Position numbers and translations under genes: made by a program. DNA of 38,490 nucleotides from Pseudomonadota bacterium (GTDB lineage: Bacteria; Pseudomonadota; Alphaproteobacteria; Puniceispirillales; Puniceispirillaceae), in NCBI GenBank assembly GCA_027620495.1, contig JAQCEA010000018.1, positions 1 through 38,490 of the forward strand. The letters run 5' to 3'. Below, in pieces: positions 8,869 to 17,899 of the stretch; position 1 is the first letter of the stretch, and every line of letters starts with the position of its first letter. Below the pieces are notes generated by a model. It ran no database searches. It was not told the origin of the DNA and saw only the letters and a program-made list of their open reading frames with translations.

Positions 8869-10278
8869 ATGTCTGACGCAAAAAAAATTATGGATATGAT
8901 CAAGGAAAACGACATCACTTTTGTCGATTTGCGGTTTACCGACCCGCGCGGCAAGATGCAGCACGTCACCCAACATATCGACACCATTGATGAAGAATCG
9001 CTGGCCGAAGGCTTTATGTTTGACGGTTCGTCAATCGCTGGCTGGAAGGCAATTAATGAATCAGACATGACATTGATGCCTGATTTATACCGCGCCTATA
9101 TTGACCCGTTCTTTGCCCAGCCAACCTTGGCTTTGTTCTGTGACGTGCTGGAACCATCAACTGGTGAAGCCTATTCACGCGACCCACGCGGTACAGCCAA
9201 AGCCGCACTGGCACATATGCAATCGCTTGGTGTTGGCGACACTGCCTATTTCGGCCCAGAGGCTGAATTCTTCATCTTTGAGGACGTTAAAATTGATGTG
9301 TCAATGAATAGAGCAATGTATGCCGTTGACAGTGTCGAAGGCCCTTACAATAGTGCAAAAAAATATGAAGAGGGCAACCTTGGCCACCGGCCTGGCGTCA
9401 AAGGGGGTTATTTTCCAGTTCCACCTGTCGACTCAGGACAAGATATCCGTTCCGAAATGCTGTCAGTAATGGCTGACATGGGCGTTCCTGTTGAAAAGCA
9501 TCACCACGAAGTGGCTCCTTCGCAGCATGAATTGGGTATGAAATTCGGCACACTAATCGAAACAGCTGATAATCTACAGCTTTACAAGTACGCAGTGCAT
9601 CAGGTTGCAAACGCATATGGTGTATCAGCCACTTTTATGCCAAAGCCGATTGCAGGAGATAACGGATCTGGCATGCATGTTCACCAGTCAATCTGGTCAA
9701 AAGGAAAGCCACTTTTCGCTGGCAACCAATATGCCGATTTGTCTGAAAATGCGCTGTTCTACATTGGTGGCATTATCAAACACGCCAAATCACTCAACGC
9801 ATTCACCAACCCGTCTACAAATAGCTACAAGCGTTTGATTCCGGGTTACGAGGCACCTGTGTTGCTGGCCTATTCATCACGTAACCGGTCAGCATCATGT
9901 CGCATTCCGCATGTGAACTCGCCAAACGGAAAGCGTGTTGAAGTGCGGTTCCCAGATGCAACAGCCAACCCTTATCTCGCATTTTCTGCCATGTTGATGG
10001 CCGGTCTTGATGGCATTTTGAACAAAATCCACCCGGGCGACGCCATGGATAAAGATTTGTATGATTTGCCACCAGAAGAACTAAGCCAGATCCCAACCGT
10101 TTGTGGATCACTGCGTGAGGCCCTCGAGTCGTTGAGCGAAGACCGTAGCTACCTTACCCAAGGCAATGTGTTCACTGATGAACAGATTGATGCCTACATT
10201 GAACTGAAAATGGAAGATGTGATCCGTCTGGACCACACACCACATCCGGTCGAGTTTGATATCTATTATTCATACTAA
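8869..10278 (+). CDS. glnA: Glutamine synthetase, type I
   Basis: A 469-residue dodecameric enzyme that makes glutamine from glutamate, ammonia and ATP. The beta-grasp domain near the N-terminus contains [10 protein letters not shown]. The catalytic core has the Glu/His metal ligands in [12 protein letters not shown], the ATP region in [10 protein letters not shown], and the adenylylation site in [10 protein letters not shown] with Tyr398 (397 without Met). The Tyr site and length identify the GSI-beta type regulated by GlnE and P-II. GGAAGGA lies 7 bases before the ATG. Downstream is a long, strong terminator, so the transcription unit is probably glnB-glnA alone. Confidence 0.98.
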   Translation: MSDAKKIMDMIKENDITFVDLRFTDPRGKMQHVTQHIDTIDEESLAEGFMFDGSSIAGWKAINESDMTLMPDLYRAYIDPFFAQPTLALFCDVLEPSTGEAYSRDPRGTAKAALAHMQSLGVGDTAYFGPEAEFFIFEDVKIDVSMNRAMYAVDSVEGPYNSAKKYEEGNLGHRPGVKGGYFPVPPVDSGQDIRSEMLSVMADMGVPVEKHHHEVAPSQHELGMKFGTLIETADNLQLYKYAVHQVANAYGVSATFMPKPIAGDNGSGMHVHQSIWSKGKPLFAGNQYADLSENALFYIGGIIKHAKSLNAFTNPSTNSYKRLIPGYEAPVLLAYSSRNRSASCRIPHVNSPNGKRVEVRFPDATANPYLAFSAMLMAGLDGILNKIHPGDAMDKDLYDLPPEELSQIPTVCGSLREALESLSEDRSYLTQGNVFTDEQIDAYIELKMEDVIRLDHTPHPVEFDIYYSY

Positions 10279-10297
10279 GCCTAATACATGACCCAAC

Positions 10298-10335
10298 AAA
10301 ACCGGCCCTGAGAACAATCAGGGCCGGTTTTTTTG
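10298..10335 (+). terminator. Rho-independent terminator of glnBA
   Basis: A GC-rich perfect stem AACCGGCCCTGA / TCAGGGCCGGTT encloses loop GAACA and is followed by seven or more T residues. It begins about 20 bases past the glnA stop codon. Confidence 0.93.
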
Positions 10336-10340
10336 TGTTC

Positions 10341-10375
10341 AACCCACAATATATTATCCAAACCCACAATATATT
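10341..10375. repeat. Two 15-bp direct repeats upstream of parE
   Basis: AACCCACAATATATT occurs at 10341-10355 and again at 10361-10375, a spacing of exactly 20 bases or about two helical turns. The repeats lie between the glnA terminator and the parE start, 127 bases upstream of the latter. Same-face spacing suggests paired protein sites. Each copy also contains an AT-rich -10-like core. Confidence 0.6.
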
Positions 10376-10501
10376 GTTATGTCTCTTGGCTATATCGTCC
10401 AGATACGGTAGGACATAGAAGGTTCGACAAACCGGGTGATCACGCCGCATTGGCATCGTTTTATCATTTCGCCCGTCTGACACACGATAAAAGAGTAATA
10501 C

Positions 10502-12484
10502 ATGTCTGATTTATTTGGTACCGCCGCATCTAGTGATAGTTATGACGCCAGTAATATTGAGGTGTTGGAAGGCCTAGAGCCAGTCCGGCACCGCCCGGGC
10601 ATGTATATTGGCGGCACCGACGAACGCGCCTTGCATCATCTAGCGGCCGAAATTCTGGATAATGCGATGGATGAAGCCGTCGCCGGACATGCCAACCGGA
10701 TAGATTTTATTCTTGAATCAGCCACCACATTAACCATTCGCGATAATGGCCGCGGCATGCCGACAGGCAAGCACCCCAAATTCCCAGAAAAATCCGCTGT
10801 CGAAGTGATTATGACGACCCTGCATGCTGGCGGCAAATTTTCCGGTAAATCTTATGCCACTTCAGGCGGGTTGCATGGCGTTGGCGCCTCTGTTGTTAAT
10901 GCATTATCAAGCGCGCTGACGGTAGAAATCGCCCGCGAAAAACTGCTGTACCGGCAAGAATTTTCACGAGGCGCACCAGTGACAGCACTGAACGAAATTG
11001 GCACTGCCCCCAATCGGCGCGGCACCACAGTGACCTTTACACCTGACACTGAAATTTTTGGTGAAAATGCAAAATTTCGGGCGGCAACTTTATACCGTAT
11101 GGCACGATCAAAAGCCTATCTGTTTGCTGGCGTTGAAATCCGCTGGCGGTGCGATCCAGCCTTGCTTGCCAGCAACGACACCGTCCCGGCTGAAGCCAGC
11201 CTGCATTTTCCGGGCGGGCTTGCCGATGCGCTGAATGATGCCACACAAGACAAAGGGCTGATGATTTCCACGCCATTTGCCGAACTTGCCGAACTTGACG
11301 GACAAAAATTTGAATGGGCGATCACTTGGCTGGATGCAAGTGAAGATGGGTTTTTCAGCAGTTATTGCAACACCGTACCTACGCCATCGGGCGGCACGCA
11401 TGAAACAGGATTTAGACAAGCTATTGTGCGGGCATTGCGGGCCTTTGGTGAACTGGTAGGCAATAAAAAAGCGGCAGATATCAGTGCAGATGACGCCCTT
11501 GCCAATAGCGCTGTGATGCTATCTGTGTTCTTGCGTGACCCGCAATTTCAGGGCCAAACCAAAGACCGTTTGGTATCAGCTGATGCCACCCGTCTGACCG
11601 AACAGGCTGTGCGTGACCGGTTTGACCACTGGCTATCATCCGATACAGCGCGCGCCACCTATCTTTTGGAAACCGCTATTGACCGGGCTGAAGAGAGAAA
11701 GCGCCGTAAAAAAGAAAAAGAAGTGGCCCGCAAATCTGCAACCCGGCGGTTGCGCCTGCCCGGCAAATTGGCTGACTGCACGTCAAATGACAGCGAATTT
11801 ACCGAACTATTTTTGGTTGAGGGGGATTCAGCTGGCGGGTCGGCAAAACAGGCACGCGACCGAAAAACCCAAGCTGTTTTGCCGCTTCGAGGCAAAATCC
11901 TAAATGTGGCTAGTGCCTCATCTGAAAAGCTGACAGCCAATCAAGAATTGTCGGATTTGGCACTGGCGCTTGGGGTAAAACCCGGCAAAGATTTTAAACT
12001 GGATGACCTGCGCTATGGACGCATCATTATTATGACGGATGCCGATGTTGATGGGGCGCATATTGCGGCATTGCTGATGACCTATTTCTATCGCGAAATG
12101 CCGAATCTTGTCGAGGCTGGACGGTTGTTTCTAGCACAACCGCCGCTCTATCGTCTGACGCAGGGCGGCAAAACCGAATATGCGCTTGATGATGAACAGC
12201 GCGAAACCATCTTGGCCAAAAATTTTGACAAACGTAGCAAGGTTGAAATCAGCCGCTTTAAAGGGCTTGGCGAAATGCCGCCTGCCCAGTTAAAGGAAAC
12301 AACAATGAACCCAGCAAGCCGCCGGTTATTGCGCGTTGATTTGCCGATGCGCGATTCAGTTGGCGCCGATTTGCGCCGCCATACCGACCAGCTGGTCAAT
12401 ACATTAATGGGCAAAAAGGCCGAATTGCGGTTTGGCTATATCCGCGACCATGCTGATGATGTATTGGCAAGCCTTGATGTCTAA
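10502..12484 (+). CDS. parE: DNA topoisomerase IV subunit B
   Basis: A 660-residue ATPase subunit of the enzyme that decatenates daughter chromosomes. The GHKL ATP-binding domain shows EILDNAMDEAV, DNGRGMPTGKHPK and GGLHGVGASVVNALS. The TOPRIM domain shows FLVEGDSAGGSAKQARD, PLRGKILNV and DADVDGAHI, whose acidic residues bind magnesium. The C-terminus includes FKGLGEMPPAQLKETTM. Length and the PTGKHP loop fit ParE rather than GyrB (about 800 residues). No parC is in the window; the two subunits are often unlinked in alphaproteobacteria. A weak Shine-Dalgarno sequence (AGAG) precedes the ATG. Confidence 0.95.
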   Translation: MSDLFGTAASSDSYDASNIEVLEGLEPVRHRPGMYIGGTDERALHHLAAEILDNAMDEAVAGHANRIDFILESATTLTIRDNGRGMPTGKHPKFPEKSAVEVIMTTLHAGGKFSGKSYATSGGLHGVGASVVNALSSALTVEIAREKLLYRQEFSRGAPVTALNEIGTAPNRRGTTVTFTPDTEIFGENAKFRAATLYRMARSKAYLFAGVEIRWRCDPALLASNDTVPAEASLHFPGGLADALNDATQDKGLMISTPFAELAELDGQKFEWAITWLDASEDGFFSSYCNTVPTPSGGTHETGFRQAIVRALRAFGELVGNKKAADISADDALANSAVMLSVFLRDPQFQGQTKDRLVSADATRLTEQAVRDRFDHWLSSDTARATYLLETAIDRAEERKRRKKEKEVARKSATRRLRLPGKLADCTSNDSEFTELFLVEGDSAGGSAKQARDRKTQAVLPLRGKILNVASASSEKLTANQELSDLALALGVKPGKDFKLDDLRYGRIIIMTDADVDGAHIAALLMTYFYREMPNLVEAGRLFLAQPPLYRLTQGGKTEYALDDEQRETILAKNFDKRSKVEISRFKGLGEMPPAQLKETTMNPASRRLLRVDLPMRDSVGADLRRHTDQLVNTLMGKKAELRFGYIRDHADDVLASLDV

Positions 12485-12486
12485 GC

Positions 12487-12511
12487 TTGGCGCGGGTGGG
12501 CCAATTTTTTT
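12487..12511 (+). terminator. Possible weak terminator of parE
   Basis: A 5-bp stem TTGGC / GCCAA with an 8-base loop is followed by seven T residues at 12505-12511, right after the parE stop. The stem is short, so efficiency is uncertain. Confidence 0.4.
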
Positions 12512-12566
12512 GCCCTGCCAGCACCCTGCCCGTTTATCAGGCCGAGGGCGTATAAGAGCCTAGAGG

Positions 12567-13262
12567 TCAAAGCCTAGCCATTAGATCAACAAGGGCGTCA
12601 CGGCAGGCCTCAGCCGCTTCCAATGTCGATAAATGCCCCACATTAGGCAAAAGACGCAGATCAGCATGCGGTGCCAAATCGGCCATTTCCTGAGATAGAG
12701 CGGGCGGCGTCAGCGTGTCATTGATGCCGCAAACAATCGATAGCGGCACGTTTAATGACGCCAGCGTATCATGCTGGGCACGGCGCCCCAAAATGGCATG
12801 TTGCTGGCGTGCAAATGTGACACAGCCGATATCTGCCGCCATTGCTAGCACACCATCAACAAGGGCTGTGTCAGCCAATGCCCGCGGCGATAGAAACTTT
12901 CCCAAAAATTGGCGCGTAACACCCCGAAACCCGTCCTGCTGGGCCAATTTTATGGCCTGTTTACGATAGGCGCGTTGGGCGTCATTATCCTGACGGCAAT
13001 TGGTGCTAAACAACGCCATTGCGCTGATGCGCGCCGGGGCCAGCCGTGCCATTTCCAGCGCCACATAACCGCCCATAGACAGCCCAATCGGCACCAGTTG
13101 CCCGCTGGTTTGCGCCAACGCCGCTTCGGCCATTCCGGTGATGGTGTCATGTTGGCGCGTATCGGCAAATACCGCCGTACCAGACGCAATGTCAGCTTGT
13201 CCGTGAAACAACCATTCCGTGCATAATAAGCCGGGAATAAAAACAGGCGTGATATTGGCCAT
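12567..13262 (-). CDS. Alpha/beta-fold hydrolase
   Basis: A 231-residue serine hydrolase of unknown substrate. The nucleophile elbow GLSMGGYVALEMA carries the Ser, the acid is probably the Asp in CGINDTLTPP, and the His is in PNVGHLSTLE, so the triad is complete. The N-terminal strand and oxyanion loop are in PVFIPGLLCTEWLF. ATG 13262 was chosen over upstream TTG codons at 13265 and 13268; AAGGG is 10 bases before it. It is convergent with parE and divergent from the DEAD-box helicase gene. It resembles small esterases or BioH/MenH-like enzymes in layout, but I cannot assign a pathway. Confidence 0.82.
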   Translation of the reverse strand: MANITPVFIPGLLCTEWLFHGQADIASGTAVFADTRQHDTITGMAEAALAQTSGQLVPIGLSMGGYVALEMARLAPARISAMALFSTNCRQDNDAQRAYRKQAIKLAQQDGFRGVTRQFLGKFLSPRALADTALVDGVLAMAADIGCVTFARQQHAILGRRAQHDTLASLNVPLSIVCGINDTLTPPALSQEMADLAPHADLRLLPNVGHLSTLEAAEACRDALVDLMARL

Positions 13263-13397
13263 CAACAATTTACCCTTGCGCGAATGATATATTGACCTTG
13301 CGCACGTTACTATGTATCACCGTGTCACACAGTTGCCCGCCCGCTTTTGCAATTGTGGTTATACTGATGTTTCGAGAAATCACAAAGGACGCTATCC

Positions 13398-14741
13398 TTG
13401 AAATTTTCTGATCTCGGCCTGAGCAGCGAACTTAGTCGCGCAGTCGCCGACCTTGGGTATGAATCCCCAACGCCAATCCAAGAAAAATCTATCCCCGTGG
13501 TATTAATGGGACGCGATATATTAGGGTCAGCGCAAACTGGCACTGGCAAAACCGCATCCTTTACCCTACCAATGATTGACATTCTGGCATCAGGCCGGGC
13601 CAAGGCCCGCTTGCCGCGCAGCCTTATTTTGGCACCAACCCGCGAACTTGCGGCACAGGTGGCTGATTCTTTTGAAAAATTTTCGGTGAATAATAAATTA
13701 TCTATGGCGCTGTTAATTGGCGGCGTCAGCTTTGCGGACCAAAATGCCGCATTAAGCAAAGGCGTTGATGTGTTAATCGCCACGCCCGGCCGGCTTCTTG
13801 ACCATTTTGAACGCGGCAAGGTGCTGCTTAATGATGTCAAAATTCTGGTGATTGACGAAGCGGACCGGATGCTGGATATGGGATTTATTCCCGATGTTGA
13901 AAAAATTGTCAGCCTGTTGCCACGTATGCGGCAAACCTTGTTTTTTTCCGCAACATTGTCGGATGATATCCAGAAAATTGGCAGCAAATTCGTGATGAAT
14001 CCAAAGATCATCGAAGTGGCACCACCAGCCTCGACCGCTGAAACGGTGGCCCAGCATCTGATCTGGACAGACAGCAAGTCAAAACGTCAGGTGTTGCGTA
14101 ATTTGCTGGCTGTTGAACAAGTGAAAAATGCGGTGATTTTCTGTAACCGTAAACGTGATATTTCAACATTGGTTACATCACTTAAACGGCATGGGTTTTC
14201 GGCTGTGGCAATGCATGGCGATATGACCCAATCTGCCCGGCTTGACGCGCTACAAAAATTCAAAGATGGAGATGTACCGCTATTGATTGCGTCGGATGTT
14301 GCAGCACGCGGGCTGGATATTGCCGGGCTCAGCCATGTGTTTAATTTTGATGTACCGATGAGCGCAGAAGATTATGTACACCGTATTGGCCGGACCGGCC
14401 GGGCAGGCAAATCTGGCCGCGCATTCACCATTGCCGCTGGAAAAGACGACATTAAATATGTCGGTGCCATCGAAAAGCTGATTGGCAAAGCGATCCCACC
14501 GATTGAGTTAGATCAAACATCCGTGGTGAATGTCGCATCAGACGCGTCACCAGCCGCAGATGATCTGCAAGCGGAAAAGCCAAAGCAAAAACGCAAGGCA
14601 AAACCAGCCGAATCCGCCAAAAAATCAGCCGCCCCAGCCCGCAAAAACCGGAACAGGGATGATGAATTGCCATCACCGCCTGATTGTCAGGGCCGCACGA
14701 TGAGAGAAACCGGCCATATTCCGGCGTTTCTTACCCGCTGA
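13398..14741 (+). CDS. rhlE: DEAD-box RNA helicase, RhlE-like
   Basis: A 447-residue ATP-dependent RNA helicase acting in ribosome assembly or RNA turnover. All core motifs are present in order: Q motif SPTPIQEKSIP, motif I AQTGTGKT, Ia APTRELAAQ, Ib TPGRLLDH, II VIDEADRMLDMGF, III FFSATL, V SDVAARGLDI and VI HRIGRTGRAGK. The C-terminal 60 residues are Lys/Ala/Pro-rich and basic, typical of RhlE. The start is TTG at 13398, supported by AAAGGAC about 8 bases upstream and by the family N-terminus KFSDLGLSSEL. RhlE is the closest family by layout, but assignment within the DEAD-box group is tentative. Confidence 0.9.
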   Translation: MKFSDLGLSSELSRAVADLGYESPTPIQEKSIPVVLMGRDILGSAQTGTGKTASFTLPMIDILASGRAKARLPRSLILAPTRELAAQVADSFEKFSVNNKLSMALLIGGVSFADQNAALSKGVDVLIATPGRLLDHFERGKVLLNDVKILVIDEADRMLDMGFIPDVEKIVSLLPRMRQTLFFSATLSDDIQKIGSKFVMNPKIIEVAPPASTAETVAQHLIWTDSKSKRQVLRNLLAVEQVKNAVIFCNRKRDISTLVTSLKRHGFSAVAMHGDMTQSARLDALQKFKDGDVPLLIASDVAARGLDIAGLSHVFNFDVPMSAEDYVHRIGRTGRAGKSGRAFTIAAGKDDIKYVGAIEKLIGKAIPPIELDQTSVVNVASDASPAADDLQAEKPKQKRKAKPAESAKKSAAPARKNRNRDDELPSPPDCQGRTMRETGHIPAFLTR

Positions 14742-14764
14742 TCGGACCATCCATTTACTGACGG

Positions 14765-17383
14765 TTACGCCAAGGCTTTTTCGATAACTTCACTCAAATC
14801 GGTTGATTGCACCGCACCCTGCATGCGTTCCAGCGCCCGGCGCATTTGTTGCTGGCGGGGTTCACTATAGGCGCCCATACGGGTCAACGGCAACGCCATA
14901 CGGGCGGCTAGCTGTGGGTTGCGTTTGTCGATATCAATCAAACAATCAGCAATAAATTCAAATCCACTGCCATCTGCTGCATAGAATCTGACCGGGTTGC
15001 CGGTCATGAACGCGCCCAAAACCACCCGCAATTTATTCGGGTTTTTCGGATCAAATGCGGGATGCTGCATCAGCTGTTCAAGCCGTTCAATCCGGCCGCT
15101 GATCGAGGACATTGATTCAAACGAGAACCATTTTTCAAGCACCAGCGCATTATCCTGCCAGCGGTCATGAAAGGCCGCCAGCACCGTCTCACGAACAGCG
15201 GTAGGCCGGTTATTCACCGCCGCCAGCGCGCCTTGCGACAGGGTCATATTGGCGTCAAGAACCTGCGCCGCCGCCACATCATCAGCCGTCCTGTCGCCAG
15301 CCGCAACCGCCAGTGCCAACAGCCTGTTGCGCAATGCCCGCCCCCCGGCTGTCGCCGCCAGCGCCGCCGATTTTTGCGGATCTAGTGCTTGTTGATATTG
15401 TTCTTGCAGATGCTGACCAAGCGCCGCCTCAACAGCAAGCCGCGCGTTGAATAAATCGACCGGATCGGCGGGTGCCATACGGTTTTCTAGAACTGAAATG
15501 GCCGGCAGGGTCAAAATAGCCGCTTTGAAATAATCAAGGCATGATGAATCTGCCAAAATATGCCCAAAGCCATCAGCAAGCGCGGCAATGGATGCCGCAT
15601 TTACCGGCGCTGACGGATTTGCCGCCACCGCCAAAATTTCATCAGAAACCAAGGTTTGCGCACTATCCCAGCGGTTAAATAGATCGGTATCATAACGCAT
15701 GATGTGGCGCCGTTCATCACGGCTTAAATCATCGTCTATGGTCACCGGTGCGGAAAAATTTCGCAACATGCTTGGCGTCAGATCAGATGCATTTGCCGCG
15801 TAAATGGGCTGGTCTTGCTGGTCTTTTGTCAGCAAGATCACATGTTCCTCTTCGGCTGGTGCATCTTCTGCCAGCTTGGTTGGTACAATCGCACCTGTTG
15901 CATCTAAAAACGCAATCCGTATCGGAATGGGCAAGGCATGACGCGGCGTTTTAGCGGCGGTTTCCGGGGTATGCTGGGCCAATGCCAGCACCATTTGGTC
16001 TGAGCCGCTACCCGCACTGCGGCGCATGGTAATTTGCGGTGTGCCAGCCTGTTGATACCAGCGGCCGAAAGCATCTAGATTGACATGATTGGCATCCGCC
16101 ATTGCCGCAAGAAAATCATCACAGGTCACCGCATGGCCATCATGACGGGCAAAATACAAATCCATGCCCCGGCGAAACCCGTCCCGGCCCAAAAATCCAG
16201 CCAGCATGCGGATCACTTCGGCGCCCTTTTCATATACGGTTGCCGTGTAAAAATTATTGATTTCTTTATAGGTTTCAGGGCGAATAGGATGCGCGGTGGG
16301 GCCGCGATCTTCGGGAAATTGCGCCGCACGAAGAAGCGCCACATCTGTTGCCCGCTGCACCCCCGCATCATGCATATCTGCAGAAAAACATTGGTCGCGA
16401 AATACTGTAAGCCCCTCTTTCAGGGTCAGTTGAAACCAGTCTCGGCAGGTTACGCGGTTGCCGGTCCAATTGTGAAAATATTCATGCGCCACAATAGATT
16501 CAACACGGTGCAAATCTTCATCTGTCGCGGTTCTGGTATCGGCCAAGACAAATTTGCTGTTGAAAATATTGAGCCCCTTATTTTCCATCGCCCCCATATT
16601 GAAATGGCTGACCGCAACGATCTGAAACAAATCAAGATCATATTCAAGGCCATATTCCTGTTCATCCCAACGCATTGACCGGATCAGCGAGTCCATGGCA
16701 TGGGCTGTTAGGTTGGCATTTCCCTTTTCAACATAGATTTTTAGATCGACCTTGCGGCCAGATGCTGTGACATAGGGCGATGTCACAAAATCAAGATCAC
16801 CCACAACCACCGCAAATAAATAGCTAGGTTTTGGATGCGGGTCGTGCCAGATGGCAAAATGCCGATCAGGCCCGGCCATGCCGCTTTCGATCAGATTTCC
16901 ATTTGACAAAAGCTGGGGGAATTTTTGTGATGCCTCAATCCTGACGGTAAAGACGCTCATCACATCCGGGCGGTCCGGGAAAAACCCAATCCGGCGAAAG
17001 CCTTCCGGCTCGCATTGGGTGCAGTACATGCCGCCAGATAGATATAAACCTTCAAGCGCGGTGTTATGTTGTGGATAGCATCGTGATTGCACTTCAACCA
17101 CCGCTTCATCGCCTAGGCCAGCCACAGATAGGCCCTGATCGCCATGCGATAGATGATCAGGCAGTTCATCACCAAGCGGCAAATCAACAGAATCAATGAT
17201 AAGCCGCGTCAGTTCCAAATCCTGACCATCCAGCCATAAAGCGGCATCCGGGGCGGCGTCTTGGTTTCGGCGCAATTCCAGCTTGGTCGTTACGTCGGTG
17301 ACATCATCTTTAATATCTATGCTGATCGAAACCGAAGTCACCAAAAATGCGGGCGGCTGATAGTCCTGACGGCGTTTGAGCAT
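14765..17383 (-). CDS. pepN: Aminopeptidase N (M1 zinc metallopeptidase)
   Basis: An 872-residue cytosolic exopeptidase that removes N-terminal residues from peptides. It completes turnover of fragments made by Lon and Clp. The GAMEN exopeptidase motif appears as NMGAMENKGLN, and the zinc site as HEYFHNWTGNR (His300, Glu301, His304) with the third ligand Glu in LKEGLTVFRD. Length matches E. coli PepN (870). The open frame reaches 17440 only through a TTG; ATG 17383 gives the family-like start MLKRRQDYQPPAFLV. It lies 5 bases past the gcrA stop codon with no clear Shine-Dalgarno sequence of its own, which argues for translational coupling to gcrA. It is convergent with the DEAD-box gene. Confidence 0.95.
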   Translation of the reverse strand: MLKRRQDYQPPAFLVTSVSISIDIKDDVTDVTTKLELRRNQDAAPDAALWLDGQDLELTRLIIDSVDLPLGDELPDHLSHGDQGLSVAGLGDEAVVEVQSRCYPQHNTALEGLYLSGGMYCTQCEPEGFRRIGFFPDRPDVMSVFTVRIEASQKFPQLLSNGNLIESGMAGPDRHFAIWHDPHPKPSYLFAVVVGDLDFVTSPYVTASGRKVDLKIYVEKGNANLTAHAMDSLIRSMRWDEQEYGLEYDLDLFQIVAVSHFNMGAMENKGLNIFNSKFVLADTRTATDEDLHRVESIVAHEYFHNWTGNRVTCRDWFQLTLKEGLTVFRDQCFSADMHDAGVQRATDVALLRAAQFPEDRGPTAHPIRPETYKEINNFYTATVYEKGAEVIRMLAGFLGRDGFRRGMDLYFARHDGHAVTCDDFLAAMADANHVNLDAFGRWYQQAGTPQITMRRSAGSGSDQMVLALAQHTPETAAKTPRHALPIPIRIAFLDATGAIVPTKLAEDAPAEEEHVILLTKDQQDQPIYAANASDLTPSMLRNFSAPVTIDDDLSRDERRHIMRYDTDLFNRWDSAQTLVSDEILAVAANPSAPVNAASIAALADGFGHILADSSCLDYFKAAILTLPAISVLENRMAPADPVDLFNARLAVEAALGQHLQEQYQQALDPQKSAALAATAGGRALRNRLLALAVAAGDRTADDVAAAQVLDANMTLSQGALAAVNNRPTAVRETVLAAFHDRWQDNALVLEKWFSFESMSSISGRIERLEQLMQHPAFDPKNPNKLRVVLGAFMTGNPVRFYAADGSGFEFIADCLIDIDKRNPQLAARMALPLTRMGAYSEPRQQQMRRALERMQGAVQSTDLSEVIEKALA

Positions 17384-17388
17384 GTCGG

Positions 17389-17787
17389 CTAGCTGGCGTC
17401 GCGTGAGGTGGTATAGGCTTCTTGACAATGCGGCAGGCAATATGGCTTGCCCGGTACAACCGCGTCACCACAAAAAACAAAACCGTTTTTCTTTGGATCA
17501 CCGGTTGGCCAACAACATTTACTGCGCGACCATTCAAGCTGTCGCAATTCAAGACGCAATGGCAGGTCCTGTTCTTCTTCCACAATAACAGGTTCGACTT
17601 TTTCAGTTTTTGATTTGCTGATTGGCGATGGCCGTTTTGGCAGTCCCATCCGGTGCGCCTTGCCAGCAATAGCATTGCGCGATACGCCAAGTGCTTCGCC
17701 AATTTGTGATATAGACAAACCCTCGGCCCAAAGTTTTTTCAGCTCATCTAGCCGTTCATCCGTCCACACATTACCTGTGTCACTCAT
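17389..17787 (-). CDS. gcrA: GcrA-family cell-cycle regulator
   Basis: A 132-residue regulator found in alphaproteobacteria. In Caulobacter it binds sigma-70 RNA polymerase and activates promoters carrying CcrM-methylated GANTC sites. The N-terminal helix-turn-helix is clear: WTDERLDELKKLWAEGLS followed by ISQIGEALGVSRNAIAGKAH. A variable charged linker leads to the C-terminal cysteine/histidine block KCCWPTGD, FCGD and PYCLPHC that typifies the family. ATG 17787 has GAGGGA 5 bases upstream; the longer open frame to 17844 lacks homology. It is immediately followed by pepN. GANTC motifs occur upstream of the CtrA-like gene in this window (32625 and 32805). Confidence 0.93.
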   Translation of the reverse strand: MSDTGNVWTDERLDELKKLWAEGLSISQIGEALGVSRNAIAGKAHRMGLPKRPSPISKSKTEKVEPVIVEEEQDLPLRLELRQLEWSRSKCCWPTGDPKKNGFVFCGDAVVPGKPYCLPHCQEAYTTSRDAS

Positions 17788-17899
17788 CAAATCCCTCACT
17801 TCGCTTGCATCTGTCTGCATTTTTGCAGACCGGGGGTATATCACGGCCCGTTATAGCGGTCTAGCGCATTGAACTCAATGTCCGAATCATAACTGCCGG

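Noticed and set aside
13325-14077. Minus-strand frame of 250 codons across the DEAD-box helicase gene
   Set aside because: It lies opposite the conserved helicase motifs, its composition is Ser/Arg/Ile-rich without domains, and it has no ribosome site.
16085-16678. Plus-strand frame of 197 codons inside pepN
   Set aside because: It is antisense to the zinc-site region of PepN and has no recognisable features.
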